A stretch of 64,000 bases of DNA from Planctomycetota bacterium (GTDB taxonomy: Bacteria > Planctomycetota > UBA1135 > UBA2386). Positions 40,714 to 48,944 of this stretch are shown piece after piece. How positions within the stretch are numbered: the first letter of the stretch is position 1; each line of letters opens with the position of its first letter. The notes under the pieces are model-generated. The model made no database searches. It was not told where the DNA came from and saw only the letters and a program-made list of their open reading frames with translations. A program made the translations under genes and the position numbers. The stretch spans positions 23,556 through 87,555 of the forward strand of contig JADLFX010000031.1 of the NCBI GenBank assembly GCA_020849665.1. Reading direction: 5' to 3'.

Positions 40714-43578
40714 TCACGGCTGGTTGGCCATGAAGAGCTGGTAGAGGGTCTCGCCGGGCAGACCGAACTTGGTCCTGAGGGTCGCGAACTCGTCGGTGGA
40801 CCTGGCGATGTTGTAGAGCCGCTGGGCAAGGTCCCGGAACTTGCTGTCCTTCTTCGCCGCCTCGCGGGCGAAGTGGTAGCACTCCCAGTGGAACTCGTAC
40901 CACTCGTAGCTGTACGGCTGCACCCCGCGCGAGGTGGCGAGCGCATAGGTGCGGTACTCGTCCCAGTACTTCTGATAGGCCTCTGCGGCTTCGCCCAGGC
41001 CGGCGACCGGGACGATCGAGCCGCGCGCGTCGATCTCCTGCCACCCGCCCATCGCGCGGCAGAGCAGCCGCTTGACCGGGTAGTTCTTGGGGTCGGCCTT
41101 CTCGGCGTCGACCAGCAGATCCTTGGCCTCGCGGAAGCGGAGCTGGCGCAGGAGCGCCTCGCCCACGCTGGCCTTCACGAACTTGTCGACGCGCTCCTTG
41201 TAGGTCTTGTCGGTCCCGAACTCGGCGATGATCTTCTGGCCGAACTCGAGCATCGTGTCCCAGCTCTGCAGCGCCTCCGCCTGGCGCATCGCCAGCGTGA
41301 GGACCTCGAACTGGTGCTCCACCGGCATGCGCAGGTACTCGACGCCCAGGGCGAGCGCGGCCCTGCGCGCCTGGTCCAGGCGCCCCTGCGCGGCCTTCAC
41401 CTCCTCGGGCTTGGCGTTCTTGTCGCGCAGGCCCTTGAACTCGACCTCGGCGGCCTTGGCGCGGTCCTCGTGGGCGCTGTAGATCCGGGTCGCGAGCGCG
41501 GGGATCAGCGTGCTCTTGGCGTCGAGCTGGCGCAGGCTGTTGAACATCTCCTCGGCCTTGCCGATGTCGCCCATCTCCACGTAGGTGCGGGCGAGCGAGT
41601 CGTAGGCGAAGGCGAGGAGGTCGGGTGCGACCTGGCCGTGCCGGGCCTTGTAGTCGCTGAGCGACGAGATCACCGCCGGGAAGCGCGTCGGATCGCGCTT
41701 GTCGCGCTGGCGGCCGCCGAACGCCTCCAGGTAGATCATGTAGCCGTCCAGGAAGTCCATCTCGGCGACGGTCCTGGCCCGGCGGTCGACCAGGTCCTTG
41801 CGGTTGTCCGGCAGGCGCGCGAGCGGGGTCTTGAGGAACTCGCGGTAGCGGGTGATCGCCTCGCGCGCCTTGGGCAGCTGCTCGGCGCGCTGCAGGGCGC
41901 TGGCCAGGCGTGACTGGGAGAGTTCCCAGTAGTCGGAGCCGGCCGGGACCTTGGCGAAGAGCTCGGCCGCCTCGGCCCACTTGCGCTCGGCCAGGCGCGC
42001 GAGCCCCTGGTCCCAGTACAGGCGCGCCTCGCTCTTCTTGCCGCCGCGCGTGGCCGCGAGCTGGCGCATGTCCTTGTCCAGGGCGTCGAAGTACGGGTCG
42101 TTCTTGGTCTGGGCGCGCAGGTTGCGCATCGCCCGCTCCAGGTCCTCCGCCGCGTCGCTGGAGACGTCCTCGGGGGCGTCGGTGTATTTCTCCAGACCGG
42201 TGCGTATCGCGAGCACGGCCTCGAGGAAGCGTTCCTGGGCGGCGAGGGCACGGCCGAGCTGGTGCCAGGCGACCAGCCCGAGCGTCTTCTCCTCCGCCGG
42301 AGTGAGGCTGGCGATGGCGCGCTTGAAGCCGGCCACCGCGTCTTCGTAGCGGCGTGCCTGGGCCTCGCCCTTCGCCACCTCGAGCAGGTCGGCGCCGCTG
42401 ACCACTCCCTTGGCGGTGTTCAGGATGTCGCCGATCAGTTGCTTGGCCCGCTGGCCGATCAGGTTGTTGGCGTTGCGGGCGTTGTACTCGCGCGCCTGCT
42501 CCAGGGCCTTCGCCACCTTGGCCGGGTCGCCGGACTCGGCCATGGCGCGTGCCTCGGTGATGAAGATCGAATCGCCCCAGCGGTCGTCGAACTTGGCGTC
42601 CAGCTTCTTCATCCGGTCGCGGTACTCCGCGACCGAGAGCAGCACCTGGTCGGGCTTGCCCTGGGCGAGCTCGGAGGTCGTGAGGTGGTCGTACGCCTCC
42701 TCCATCATCTCGACCACCACGGTGGCCAGATTGCCCTTCAGCTCCACCTCGTCGGAGGTCAGCGCCTTGAAGGTCGCCTCGATGGTGTCGCGGTAGGCAC
42801 GCGATGCCTCGTCCAGATCGCCCACGACCTCGTAGCAGATCGAGTACTCGAAGAGACCGCGCAGCCCTAGGGCGGTCTCCTCGCCCACCTCGAGCACCAG
42901 CTCCTCGAGAGCGTTGCGGGCGCTCTCGATCAGGTGCGGCCGGTCCTTCTTCACCGCGCGGCCGTGCTCGCGCAGCAGGATGCCCTTGCGCAGCCAGAGC
43001 AGGTAGTACTCGGAGGTCAGCTTCTCGTCGCGCCCCTCCTTGGCCCGCGGCCTCAGCTCCTTCATCGCCGTGTCGCACACGTCCACGCCCGTGCGGAACA
43101 CGTTGGCGGCCTCCTCCTCGAGGGTCTTGATGCGATCGGGGTTCTCGATCTCCGCGATGGCGATCTCCTCGACCAGGAAGCGCCCGTACTCGTAGCAGGC
43201 CTCGGCCAGGGTGCCGCGGGCCCGTTCGGCCACCGGGTCGTTGGCGTAGCGCTGCACGACCTCCTGGGCGCGCTCCAGCACCTGCTTGAAGAGCGTGCGG
43301 CGTGCCTCGCGGTCCGGCACCCGCCGCGCACCGATCAGCGTCACGTCCAGGTCCAGTTCGACCAGCGACTTGAAGTCGGGGCTGTCCTTGAAGGTCTGCT
43401 TCAGCCGCTCGACCTCGTCCTGCGCCAGGGACACGAACCCCAGGTCCTTGGCCAGGCCGCGCAGGAACTCGGCGTCGCGCTGGATGCGTCCGGTCTGGGC
43501 GGCGAGGGCGGGGGAGAGCAGGAGGAGGGTGGCAAGGGCCGCGAGGCCGTGGGATCGCTGCACGAATCGCTGGGTCAT
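40714..43578 (-). CDS. Large exported TPR/helical-repeat protein of the ExbBD cluster
   Basis: 954 residues starting at ATG 43578, with AGGAG about nine bases upstream. Signal peptide MTQRFVQRSHGLAALATLLL ending in LSPALAAQ. The whole mature protein is TPR-type alpha-helical hairpins, seen for instance at ARRYEDAVAGFKRAIASLTP, AERKWAEAAELFAKVPAGSD, GDIGKAEEMFNSLRQLDAKS and LRQLRFREAKDLLVDAEKAD. No enzymatic motif. The stop is 47 bases before the smaller TPR gene. Large periplasmic TPR scaffolds beside ExbB/ExbD genes are common in Planctomycetes; a role in holding the motor and secretin together is inference. Confidence 0.85.
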   Translation of the reverse strand: MTQRFVQRSHGLAALATLLLLSPALAAQTGRIQRDAEFLRGLAKDLGFVSLAQDEVERLKQTFKDSPDFKSLVELDLDVTLIGARRVPDREARRTLFKQVLERAQEVVQRYANDPVAERARGTLAEACYEYGRFLVEEIAIAEIENPDRIKTLEEEAANVFRTGVDVCDTAMKELRPRAKEGRDEKLTSEYYLLWLRKGILLREHGRAVKKDRPHLIESARNALEELVLEVGEETALGLRGLFEYSICYEVVGDLDEASRAYRDTIEATFKALTSDEVELKGNLATVVVEMMEEAYDHLTTSELAQGKPDQVLLSVAEYRDRMKKLDAKFDDRWGDSIFITEARAMAESGDPAKVAKALEQAREYNARNANNLIGQRAKQLIGDILNTAKGVVSGADLLEVAKGEAQARRYEDAVAGFKRAIASLTPAEEKTLGLVAWHQLGRALAAQERFLEAVLAIRTGLEKYTDAPEDVSSDAAEDLERAMRNLRAQTKNDPYFDALDKDMRQLAATRGGKKSEARLYWDQGLARLAERKWAEAAELFAKVPAGSDYWELSQSRLASALQRAEQLPKAREAITRYREFLKTPLARLPDNRKDLVDRRARTVAEMDFLDGYMIYLEAFGGRQRDKRDPTRFPAVISSLSDYKARHGQVAPDLLAFAYDSLARTYVEMGDIGKAEEMFNSLRQLDAKSTLIPALATRIYSAHEDRAKAAEVEFKGLRDKNAKPEEVKAAQGRLDQARRAALALGVEYLRMPVEHQFEVLTLAMRQAEALQSWDTMLEFGQKIIAEFGTDKTYKERVDKFVKASVGEALLRQLRFREAKDLLVDAEKADPKNYPVKRLLCRAMGGWQEIDARGSIVPVAGLGEAAEAYQKYWDEYRTYALATSRGVQPYSYEWYEFHWECYHFAREAAKKDSKFRDLAQRLYNIARSTDEFATLRTKFGLPGETLYQLFMANQP

Positions 43579-43930
43579 CCGAGGGAACTCCTGATCACCA
43601 CCCCCACGGCGCGGCCCGGTTGCGGTCGCCGGTGCTCCGGCACCGCGCGGCGGTGGTGGGATCGTCCATGAAGAGCGGTCGCTAGACCTGCACCCTGCGG
43701 TCCTCGGTCCGGCTGCCGCCATGCCAGTGGGGGGTGCCCTGGCTGGATCCCTCGGGGGTGGAGGGGGATCGGGCGCCGGAGTCGGGACCGGGGGGAGAAA
43801 CGGGGATTGTAGAGAAGGGTTCAGCGGGCAGGAGCGGTGCACCGGAGTTCGCCGGCTCGGGCCCGCCAGACAGCGAGCGACCCGGCGAGGGTGATGCCCC
43901 GGCCGGGTCGCGTGGCGAGCGGTCCGCGAC
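43579..43930. other. Gap between secretin-like gene 2 and the TPR gene
   Basis: 352 bases, no credible gene. It contains a terminator-like hairpin just after secretin 2 and, on the minus strand, a TCTACAAT hexamer region (about 43806-43813) that might be a -10 for the TPR-ExbBD genes, so this gap may divide the cluster into two transcripts. Confidence 0.45.
43877..43911 (-). terminator. Terminator-like hairpin after secretin-like gene 2
   Basis: GCGACCCGGC (43877-43886) and GCCGGGTCGC (43902-43911) are exact complements (10 bp); GGG/CCC pairs extend the stem inside. It begins 20 bases past the minus-strand stop at 43931. No T-run, so read-through into the TPR gene remains possible. Confidence 0.5.
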
Positions 43931-46588
43931 TCAGCGGCCGCCCAGGCCCATCAGCGTGGAGATGTCCTCCCGCACCGGCGCGGGCTCCAGCTCCGACGAG
44001 ATCACGATGTTCGCGCGCAGCAGGATCAGGATCTTCATGTTGGAGATCGAGGTCCCCTTGCGGCTGAACAGGAAGTTGACGATCGGGATGTCCATCAGCA
44101 GCGGGATCCCCGACACCATGTTCTGCTTCTCGCTCAGGTTCATGCCGCCGAGCAGGATGGTCCCGCCGTCGGGCATGGTCACCGTGGTGCGCACGCTCTG
44201 GCGCGTGACGCGCGGCAGCTGGATCGAGATCGGCTGACCGACGCCCAGCGTGGTGGTGAACGTCGGGATCGGCAGCTGCAGGGTCATCACGGTGGGCCGC
44301 AGCTCCATGGTGATGAACTGGCGGTCCGAGGACACCACCGGGCGCACGTCGAGCACCACGCCGTCGCGGACCACGTCGACCACCGGGTTGGCCACGGCGG
44401 CGGCCTGCGCGATCTCGACGTCGAAGTCCTTGATGTACGAGGTGTGGCGCAGCACGTTCATGCTGGCCCGGGTGTTGTTGAACACCAGCAGGCGAGGCGC
44501 GGTGATCTCCTGGCTGCGCTGGCGCTTGGCCACGGCACGCAGCACCGCCTCGAGCTCGGTGTCGTCGAGGTAGGCCCACTGCAGCGCGAGGCCGCCGGCG
44601 TTGTCCAGGCCGTTCTCGCGGCTGCCCAGCGTGCGGTCGAAGAGGTTCTCCGTGCGCGCCATCAGGTCGCCATCCCCGCCGTCGTCGAAGAACACGCCCG
44701 GCTCCGTGCCGGTGCCGATCTGCCCGGGCGCCGCGGGGTTGGTGTTCTGGCGCTGGCCGAAGTCGTCGAACCCGGCGTTGGAACGGTTGTTCTGCTCGAG
44801 GCCGCGACCCGGGATGCCCTCCGAGGCCTGATTGCCCAGGCCGCGGAAGTCCACGCCGATGTCCTCGAGGAAGCTGTCCTCGACGCGCAGGAAGCGCGCC
44901 TCGACGTTCACCTGCAGGTTCACGGCGGCGCGCAGGTCGGCGAGCAGCTTGGCGATGCTGGCGTGCACCTCCTTGGTCTGACGGATCAGGAGGCCGCCCT
45001 TCTGCTCGCTGATCGAAGCCTCGCCGCCTTCCCAGCTGGTCGGCTCGATGGTGTTGCGGACCAGGTCGATGAGCTTCTGCGCGTCGACGACGGTGGGCTT
45101 GGCCTCCTCCTCGTCGCCGGGCACGGCCGGCTGCTCCTCGCCGGGCGCGGTGAGCTTGAGGTCGCGGCCGGGGCGGTCCTTCACGCCCTGCACGAGGTCG
45201 CGCACCTCGTAGACCTGCAGGTAGGTCTTGCCCATGGCCTTGTCGGGCGTGACCAGCTGCACCACGCCGTTGGCGATGCGCCAGCGCACGCCGGTCTGCT
45301 GCCCGATCACGTCGAGCGCCTGCGCGACCGACATCGGCGGCAGGGCCAGATCGGTGAGCGACGTCGTGGCCGGGTCGAGTTCCTTGACCGGCTGGGTGAC
45401 CATGAAGTTCACCTCGGTCACCTTCGCGTAGTACGACGCCCAGTCCTCCACGCTCGCCTTGGCGAAGCGGTGCTCCAGGCGCGTGCTCCGCAGCTTCTCC
45501 AGGATCGCCCGCTCCTCGGGCGTCTCGAGCTGCTCGGCGGCGGAGAACTCCAGCGGCTTGCGGTCGCTCACCTCGGTCCAGCGGGCGAGGTCGAACTTCA
45601 TGACCTCGCTCTGGGGGATGTCGGCGGCGTTCAGCTCGTCGAAGGTCTTGGACCACTCCCGCTTCCAGTCCTGGCGCAGGAGGTCCATCCGGTTCTCGTG
45701 CCGGGCGCGGCTGGCGAGGTCGCGCAGACTGGTGGCGTAGCCGTTGGTCGGGTCGAGCTGCAGCGCCTGGTCGAGGAGCTGCACCGAGCTGTCGTAGCGG
45801 CCGGTCTGGAAGTCGTAGTTGGCCTGCTCCAGGAGGCGCTTCACCCGCGACTCGCGCGCGATGCGCTGCTTGCGCTCCTGTTCCTCCAGCTCACGCTGCG
45901 AGGTCATGCGGCGCTGCTCGGCCTGCGCCTGCTCCGCCTGCTGCTTGGCGTCGCGTGCCTGGGCGAGTTTGCCCTCGACCTGCTTCTCCAGGTTCTGGCC
46001 GGGCTCGTAGTAGATCGAGTAGCGCAGGACCAGTCCGGCGCGGCGGTAGGACTCGATCGCGTCGTCGTAGCGGCGCTGCTCCATGAGGGCATCGCCCATG
46101 GCCAGCTCCTGGCGCACCTTGAACTCGTCCTGCGCGATCGCCACCTGGCGCTGCACGACCTTGTCCTGGAACTGCGCGGTCGCCGACTTGCCGCCCTGCC
46201 CCAGGAGATCCTGGGCCGCGAGGAGGATCTGGCGCGCCTCCGCGTTGCTGGGCTCGATCTCCAGCACCTGCGCCGCCGCCCGCGCCGCGTCGTTCCAGAG
46301 CTTGAGGTCCAGCGAGCGGCGCGCCTCCACCAGCGACTGCTCGATGATGAACTTGCGGCGCTGGTTGGCGACGTCCTGGGGATCCTGGGAGCCTCCCTGC
46401 GCCCCGGTCTCCTTGGTCATCGCGGCCTCGACGGCCTTGGCGTCTGTCTCCGAGGTGCTCTTCGCAGCGGCGCCGGTCTCGGTCGGCGGTGCGTTCTGCT
46501 CTTCGACGGTGGCGCCGGAGCAGCTCAGGAGGAGCACCGTGCTCGCGAGCACCAGTCCATGCGAGAGCAGGGCTTGAACCATGTTCAT
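43931..46588 (-). CDS. Secretin-like lipoprotein (paralogue 2), first gene of the ExbBD cluster
   Basis: 885 residues. The signal sequence ends LVLASTVLLLSC (lipobox). Residues 70-330 are TPR-like and coiled coil (YDDAIESYRRAGLVLRYSIY, QTGRYDSSVQLLDQALQLDP). Residues about 365-455 resemble an STN domain (MSVAQALDVIGQQTGVRWRI), with VYEVRDLV next. The secretin domain, about 690-860, reads VDVVRDGVVLDVRPVVSSDR, LPRVTRQSVRTTVTMPDGGT, ILLGGMNLSEKQ and GIPLLMDIPIVNFLFSRKG. A shared acidic insert FFDDGGDGDL lies at about 632-641. AAGGA stands seven bases before the ATG. It is clearly paralogous to the gene at 33386 but not a recent copy. Outer-membrane ring formation is predicted from the secretin domain; the partner machinery would be the ExbBD motor downstream. 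Confidence 0.85.
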   Translation of the reverse strand: MNMVQALLSHGLVLASTVLLLSCSGATVEEQNAPPTETGAAAKSTSETDAKAVEAAMTKETGAQGGSQDPQDVANQRRKFIIEQSLVEARRSLDLKLWNDAARAAAQVLEIEPSNAEARQILLAAQDLLGQGGKSATAQFQDKVVQRQVAIAQDEFKVRQELAMGDALMEQRRYDDAIESYRRAGLVLRYSIYYEPGQNLEKQVEGKLAQARDAKQQAEQAQAEQRRMTSQRELEEQERKQRIARESRVKRLLEQANYDFQTGRYDSSVQLLDQALQLDPTNGYATSLRDLASRARHENRMDLLRQDWKREWSKTFDELNAADIPQSEVMKFDLARWTEVSDRKPLEFSAAEQLETPEERAILEKLRSTRLEHRFAKASVEDWASYYAKVTEVNFMVTQPVKELDPATTSLTDLALPPMSVAQALDVIGQQTGVRWRIANGVVQLVTPDKAMGKTYLQVYEVRDLVQGVKDRPGRDLKLTAPGEEQPAVPGDEEEAKPTVVDAQKLIDLVRNTIEPTSWEGGEASISEQKGGLLIRQTKEVHASIAKLLADLRAAVNLQVNVEARFLRVEDSFLEDIGVDFRGLGNQASEGIPGRGLEQNNRSNAGFDDFGQRQNTNPAAPGQIGTGTEPGVFFDDGGDGDLMARTENLFDRTLGSRENGLDNAGGLALQWAYLDDTELEAVLRAVAKRQRSQEITAPRLLVFNNTRASMNVLRHTSYIKDFDVEIAQAAAVANPVVDVVRDGVVLDVRPVVSSDRQFITMELRPTVMTLQLPIPTFTTTLGVGQPISIQLPRVTRQSVRTTVTMPDGGTILLGGMNLSEKQNMVSGIPLLMDIPIVNFLFSRKGTSISNMKILILLRANIVISSELEPAPVREDISTLMGLGGR

Positions 46589-46894
46589 GGAGGGGTCCTT
46601 GAGGGTTACGCGAATCGTGGATCGGGCGGAGCCGGCCGCTGGAGGGGAAGCCAGCGACCTGCCGGGCAGGGTTCTGCGAGAGGGGGGCGGAGCCTGCCGC
46701 TTCGGAGCCGGCGGACGGTAGCGACGCCCCAGGGGGGGGTCAAGGCAAAGGTCCGCCCGGGCTTGCGCCCGCCACGGAGGGTCGCGGGGCGCGCACTCCG
46801 AGCCCCGGACGAGCGTGCCGCGGACCCCCCGCAGGAGTGGTCCGGACGTGGTGCGGAGCGGCAGCTCGCGGCCTGGATCCGCCGCCGCGCGGAC
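46589..46894 (-). other. Upstream region of the ExbBD-secretin cluster
   Basis: 306 bases without a gene between the uracil-DNA glycosylase stop and secretin 2. It holds the best-looking promoter of the window (next entry), giving a leader of about 120 bases. Confidence 0.55.
46715..46743 (-). promoter_or_regulatory. Sigma-70-type promoter for the secretin/ExbBD cluster
   Basis: On the minus strand, TTGACC (46743-46738) is followed after exactly 17 bases by TACCGT (46720-46715), which is part of GCTACCGT, a match to the GCTANNNT pattern. Spacing is ideal for a housekeeping sigma factor. The ATG of secretin 2 lies 126 bases downstream. Confidence 0.6.
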
Positions 46895-47668
46895 CTAGTC
46901 CGGGACCTGCCGGCGCGGGTCCTCGGCGAGGCCGAGCATCCGGTTGACGCGCTTGATGTCTTCCCAGGTGTCGGCCTTGGCGGCCGGGTTGCGCAGCAGG
47001 TACGCGGGGTGCCACGTGACGACGACCGGGATCCCGCCGTGGCTCAGCTCCCTGCCGCGCAGGTGCTTCATCGCCTCGTGGATCCCGAGCAGGTTCCACG
47101 CCGCGACCTTGCCCAGGGCCACGATCACCTCGGGCCGGAGGATCGCGATCTGCGCCTGGAGGTACGGCAGGCACGCCGCGACCTCGTCGGGTTCCGGCTC
47201 GCGGTTGTTCGGCGGCCGGCACTTGTTGATGTTGGCGATGTAGACGTCGCGGCGCGTCAGCCCCATGCCGCCTTCGATGATCCTGGTCAGGAGCTGCCCG
47301 GCGCGTCCCACGAACGGCAGGCCCTGTTCGTCCTCGCTCTGGCCCGGAGCCTCCCCGACGAAGAGCACCCGCGCCGCGGGATTGCCATCCCCGAACACCA
47401 CCTGGGTGCGGGTCTTGTGCAGCTTGCAGCGGGTGCAGGGCAAGGCCTCGGCGCGCAACGCCGCCAACGCGGTCGCCCGATCGGCCGGCGGCTGTCCCTG
47501 CATCGCCGCCGCGGCGGGCGCCGGCGCCGGGCGCGCCGCGGCGGCCGCGCGCCGCGCGGGAGCCGGCGCGGGCACCGCGATCGGCAGGTCGCCGCCGTAG
47601 GCATCCGCCGCCTCGCCCAGATGCTGCAGCACCGCGCGCCTGCGCCGGTCCCTGGAGCCCTCGCTCAT
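46895..47668 (-). CDS. Family 4 uracil-DNA glycosylase
   Basis: About 257 residues (ATG 47668; ATG 47674 adds two). It removes uracil from DNA to start base-excision repair. Family 4 marks: [20 protein letters not shown] with the motif A GEAPGxxED, the [4Fe-4S] cysteines starting at [30 protein letters not shown], and motif [12 protein letters not shown]. The first 75 residues are an Ala/Pro/Arg-rich disordered leader with the sequence [20 protein letters not shown], absent from thermophile homologues. Such enzymes are often encoded without neighbours, as here. Confidence 0.92.
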   Translation of the reverse strand: MSEGSRDRRRRAVLQHLGEAADAYGGDLPIAVPAPAPARRAAAAARPAPAPAAAAMQGQPPADRATALAALRAEALPCTRCKLHKTRTQVVFGDGNPAARVLFVGEAPGQSEDEQGLPFVGRAGQLLTRIIEGGMGLTRRDVYIANINKCRPPNNREPEPDEVAACLPYLQAQIAILRPEVIVALGKVAAWNLLGIHEAMKHLRGRELSHGGIPVVVTWHPAYLLRNPAAKADTWEDIKRVNRMLGLAEDPRRQVPD

Positions 47669-47777
47669 CGCCACTGTCCGGCACGGTGCTCGTGCCGGTC
47701 CTCCTCGGTCGTCATCGCAATCGTGCGGATCGGCGGGTGTGCGCGTCGTTCGCCCGTGCGGGGCGCCTCGGAGCGAC

Positions 47778-48830
47778 TCAGAAGTTCCACCCGATCGAGA
47801 GGCCGACGAGCTGGTCGGTGCGCTCGCGGCCGGGGCTCGGCGAATTGTCGTAGTCCACCAGCCACTGCAGCTGCGCGAAGAAGTTGTCGATCATCGTGAA
47901 CTGCAGCCGCGAGTCGAAGGTCACCACGTAGTCGCCGTTCTCCAGGCTCGGGAACCAGGTGGCGTCTTCGAGGAAGCGCAGCCAGGGCAGGATCTCCCAG
48001 TCGAGCTTGCCGGCGGCGCGCGCGGCGACGGTGTCCTCGTCGGGCGTCGCGGAGCGGTAGTTCTCGGAGTAGTACGCGAGACCGGCTTCCACCCCGGCCT
48101 TCACGGTCTTCTCCTCGATGAGCTGGTAGCCCATACCTGCGCCGATCTGGTAGCGCAGCTGGAGGTCCTTCTTCACGTCGTAGAGCGCGGACGTGTTGGC
48201 GTACACGTAGAGCTTCTTGCTGACGAAGTAGTCGTACTGCAGTTCGCCGAACACGCGCCGCTGCGAGATCTCCCAGGGCTGCCCGCTCGCGTTCTTCTCC
48301 TCGCTGTACTGCCAGTCGGCCTTGGCGCTGATGCGGTCGTCCAGGGTGCGGCGCACCGCGTTGGCGGAGGCCGACACGCTGCGCCGATCCGTGTTGCCGG
48401 AGGAGAGCGTCGCGCCGGCGGTGATCGAACCGGTCCAGGTCGCGGGCGGCTCGTTGAAGGCCTTCAGGCGGGCGAGCGGGATGCGCAGCGCCTCCCGGCC
48501 CTCGGCGGGCGAGAGCACCAGGGCGTCGCCCTCGATGCCGGTGATGCGGCGCTTGAACCGCTCGCCGTCGTCCGCGGTCACGTCGACCGTGCCCGCGGTG
48601 GAGAGCGTCTGGACCGTGTCGAGGGGCACCTTCACGTCCCCGAGCAGGTCGTTCTTGAGCACGATCGTCCCGCCGGACATCGAGACGACCTTGCCGGTCA
48701 TCCGGTCGCCGTTCTTGAGCACGATCACATCTGGCTCGGCCTTGGGCGCCGGTCCCTGCGCCACCATGCCTGCGGCGCACGCAGCCAGCACCACGCCGAG
48801 GCGGAGCCACTTCGCGGAAAAGGGGGTCAT
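47778..48830 (-). CDS. DUF481 (YdiY-like) outer-membrane beta-barrel protein
   Basis: 350 residues. Signal peptide about 1-24 (LGVVLAACAAGMVAQ). Residues 33-110 form a small beta domain (DVIVLKNGDRMTGKVVSMSG, TIVLKNDLLGDVKVPLDTV) as in many planctomycete proteins. The DUF481 barrel follows (about 120-350) with alternating strands (WTGSITAGATLSSGNTDRRS, RVFGELQYDYFVSKKLYVYA) and a terminal aromatic strand LVGLSIGWNF that suits BamA recognition. The family function is unknown; E. coli YdiY is acid-induced. Divergent from the TPR membrane-protein gene. Confidence 0.88.
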   Translation of the reverse strand: MTPFSAKWLRLGVVLAACAAGMVAQGPAPKAEPDVIVLKNGDRMTGKVVSMSGGTIVLKNDLLGDVKVPLDTVQTLSTAGTVDVTADDGERFKRRITGIEGDALVLSPAEGREALRIPLARLKAFNEPPATWTGSITAGATLSSGNTDRRSVSASANAVRRTLDDRISAKADWQYSEEKNASGQPWEISQRRVFGELQYDYFVSKKLYVYANTSALYDVKKDLQLRYQIGAGMGYQLIEEKTVKAGVEAGLAYYSENYRSATPDEDTVAARAAGKLDWEILPWLRFLEDATWFPSLENGDYVVTFDSRLQFTMIDNFFAQLQWLVDYDNSPSPGRERTDQLVGLSIGWNF

Positions 48831-48889
48831 GCCGCGAGCGTAGGGACGCCGTGCGCCAAAGCCAACATCAGCGCGGCGCCGGCGACGCC

Positions 48890-48897
48890 GCTATCAT
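48890..48897 (+). promoter_or_regulatory. Candidate -10 element GCTATCAT
   Basis: GCTANNNT match 47 bases before the ATG at 48945, in the divergent gap with the DUF481 gene. No -35. Confidence 0.35.
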
Positions 48898-48944
48898 GCG
48901 CCGCCCTCGATCGGCCCCGATCCACGGGCACGCACGCGAAGCGC

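Noticed and set aside
44444..47899. A 1151-codon plus-strand open frame
   Set aside because: It is the antisense shadow of secretin 2 and the uracil-DNA glycosylase, which have clear motifs.
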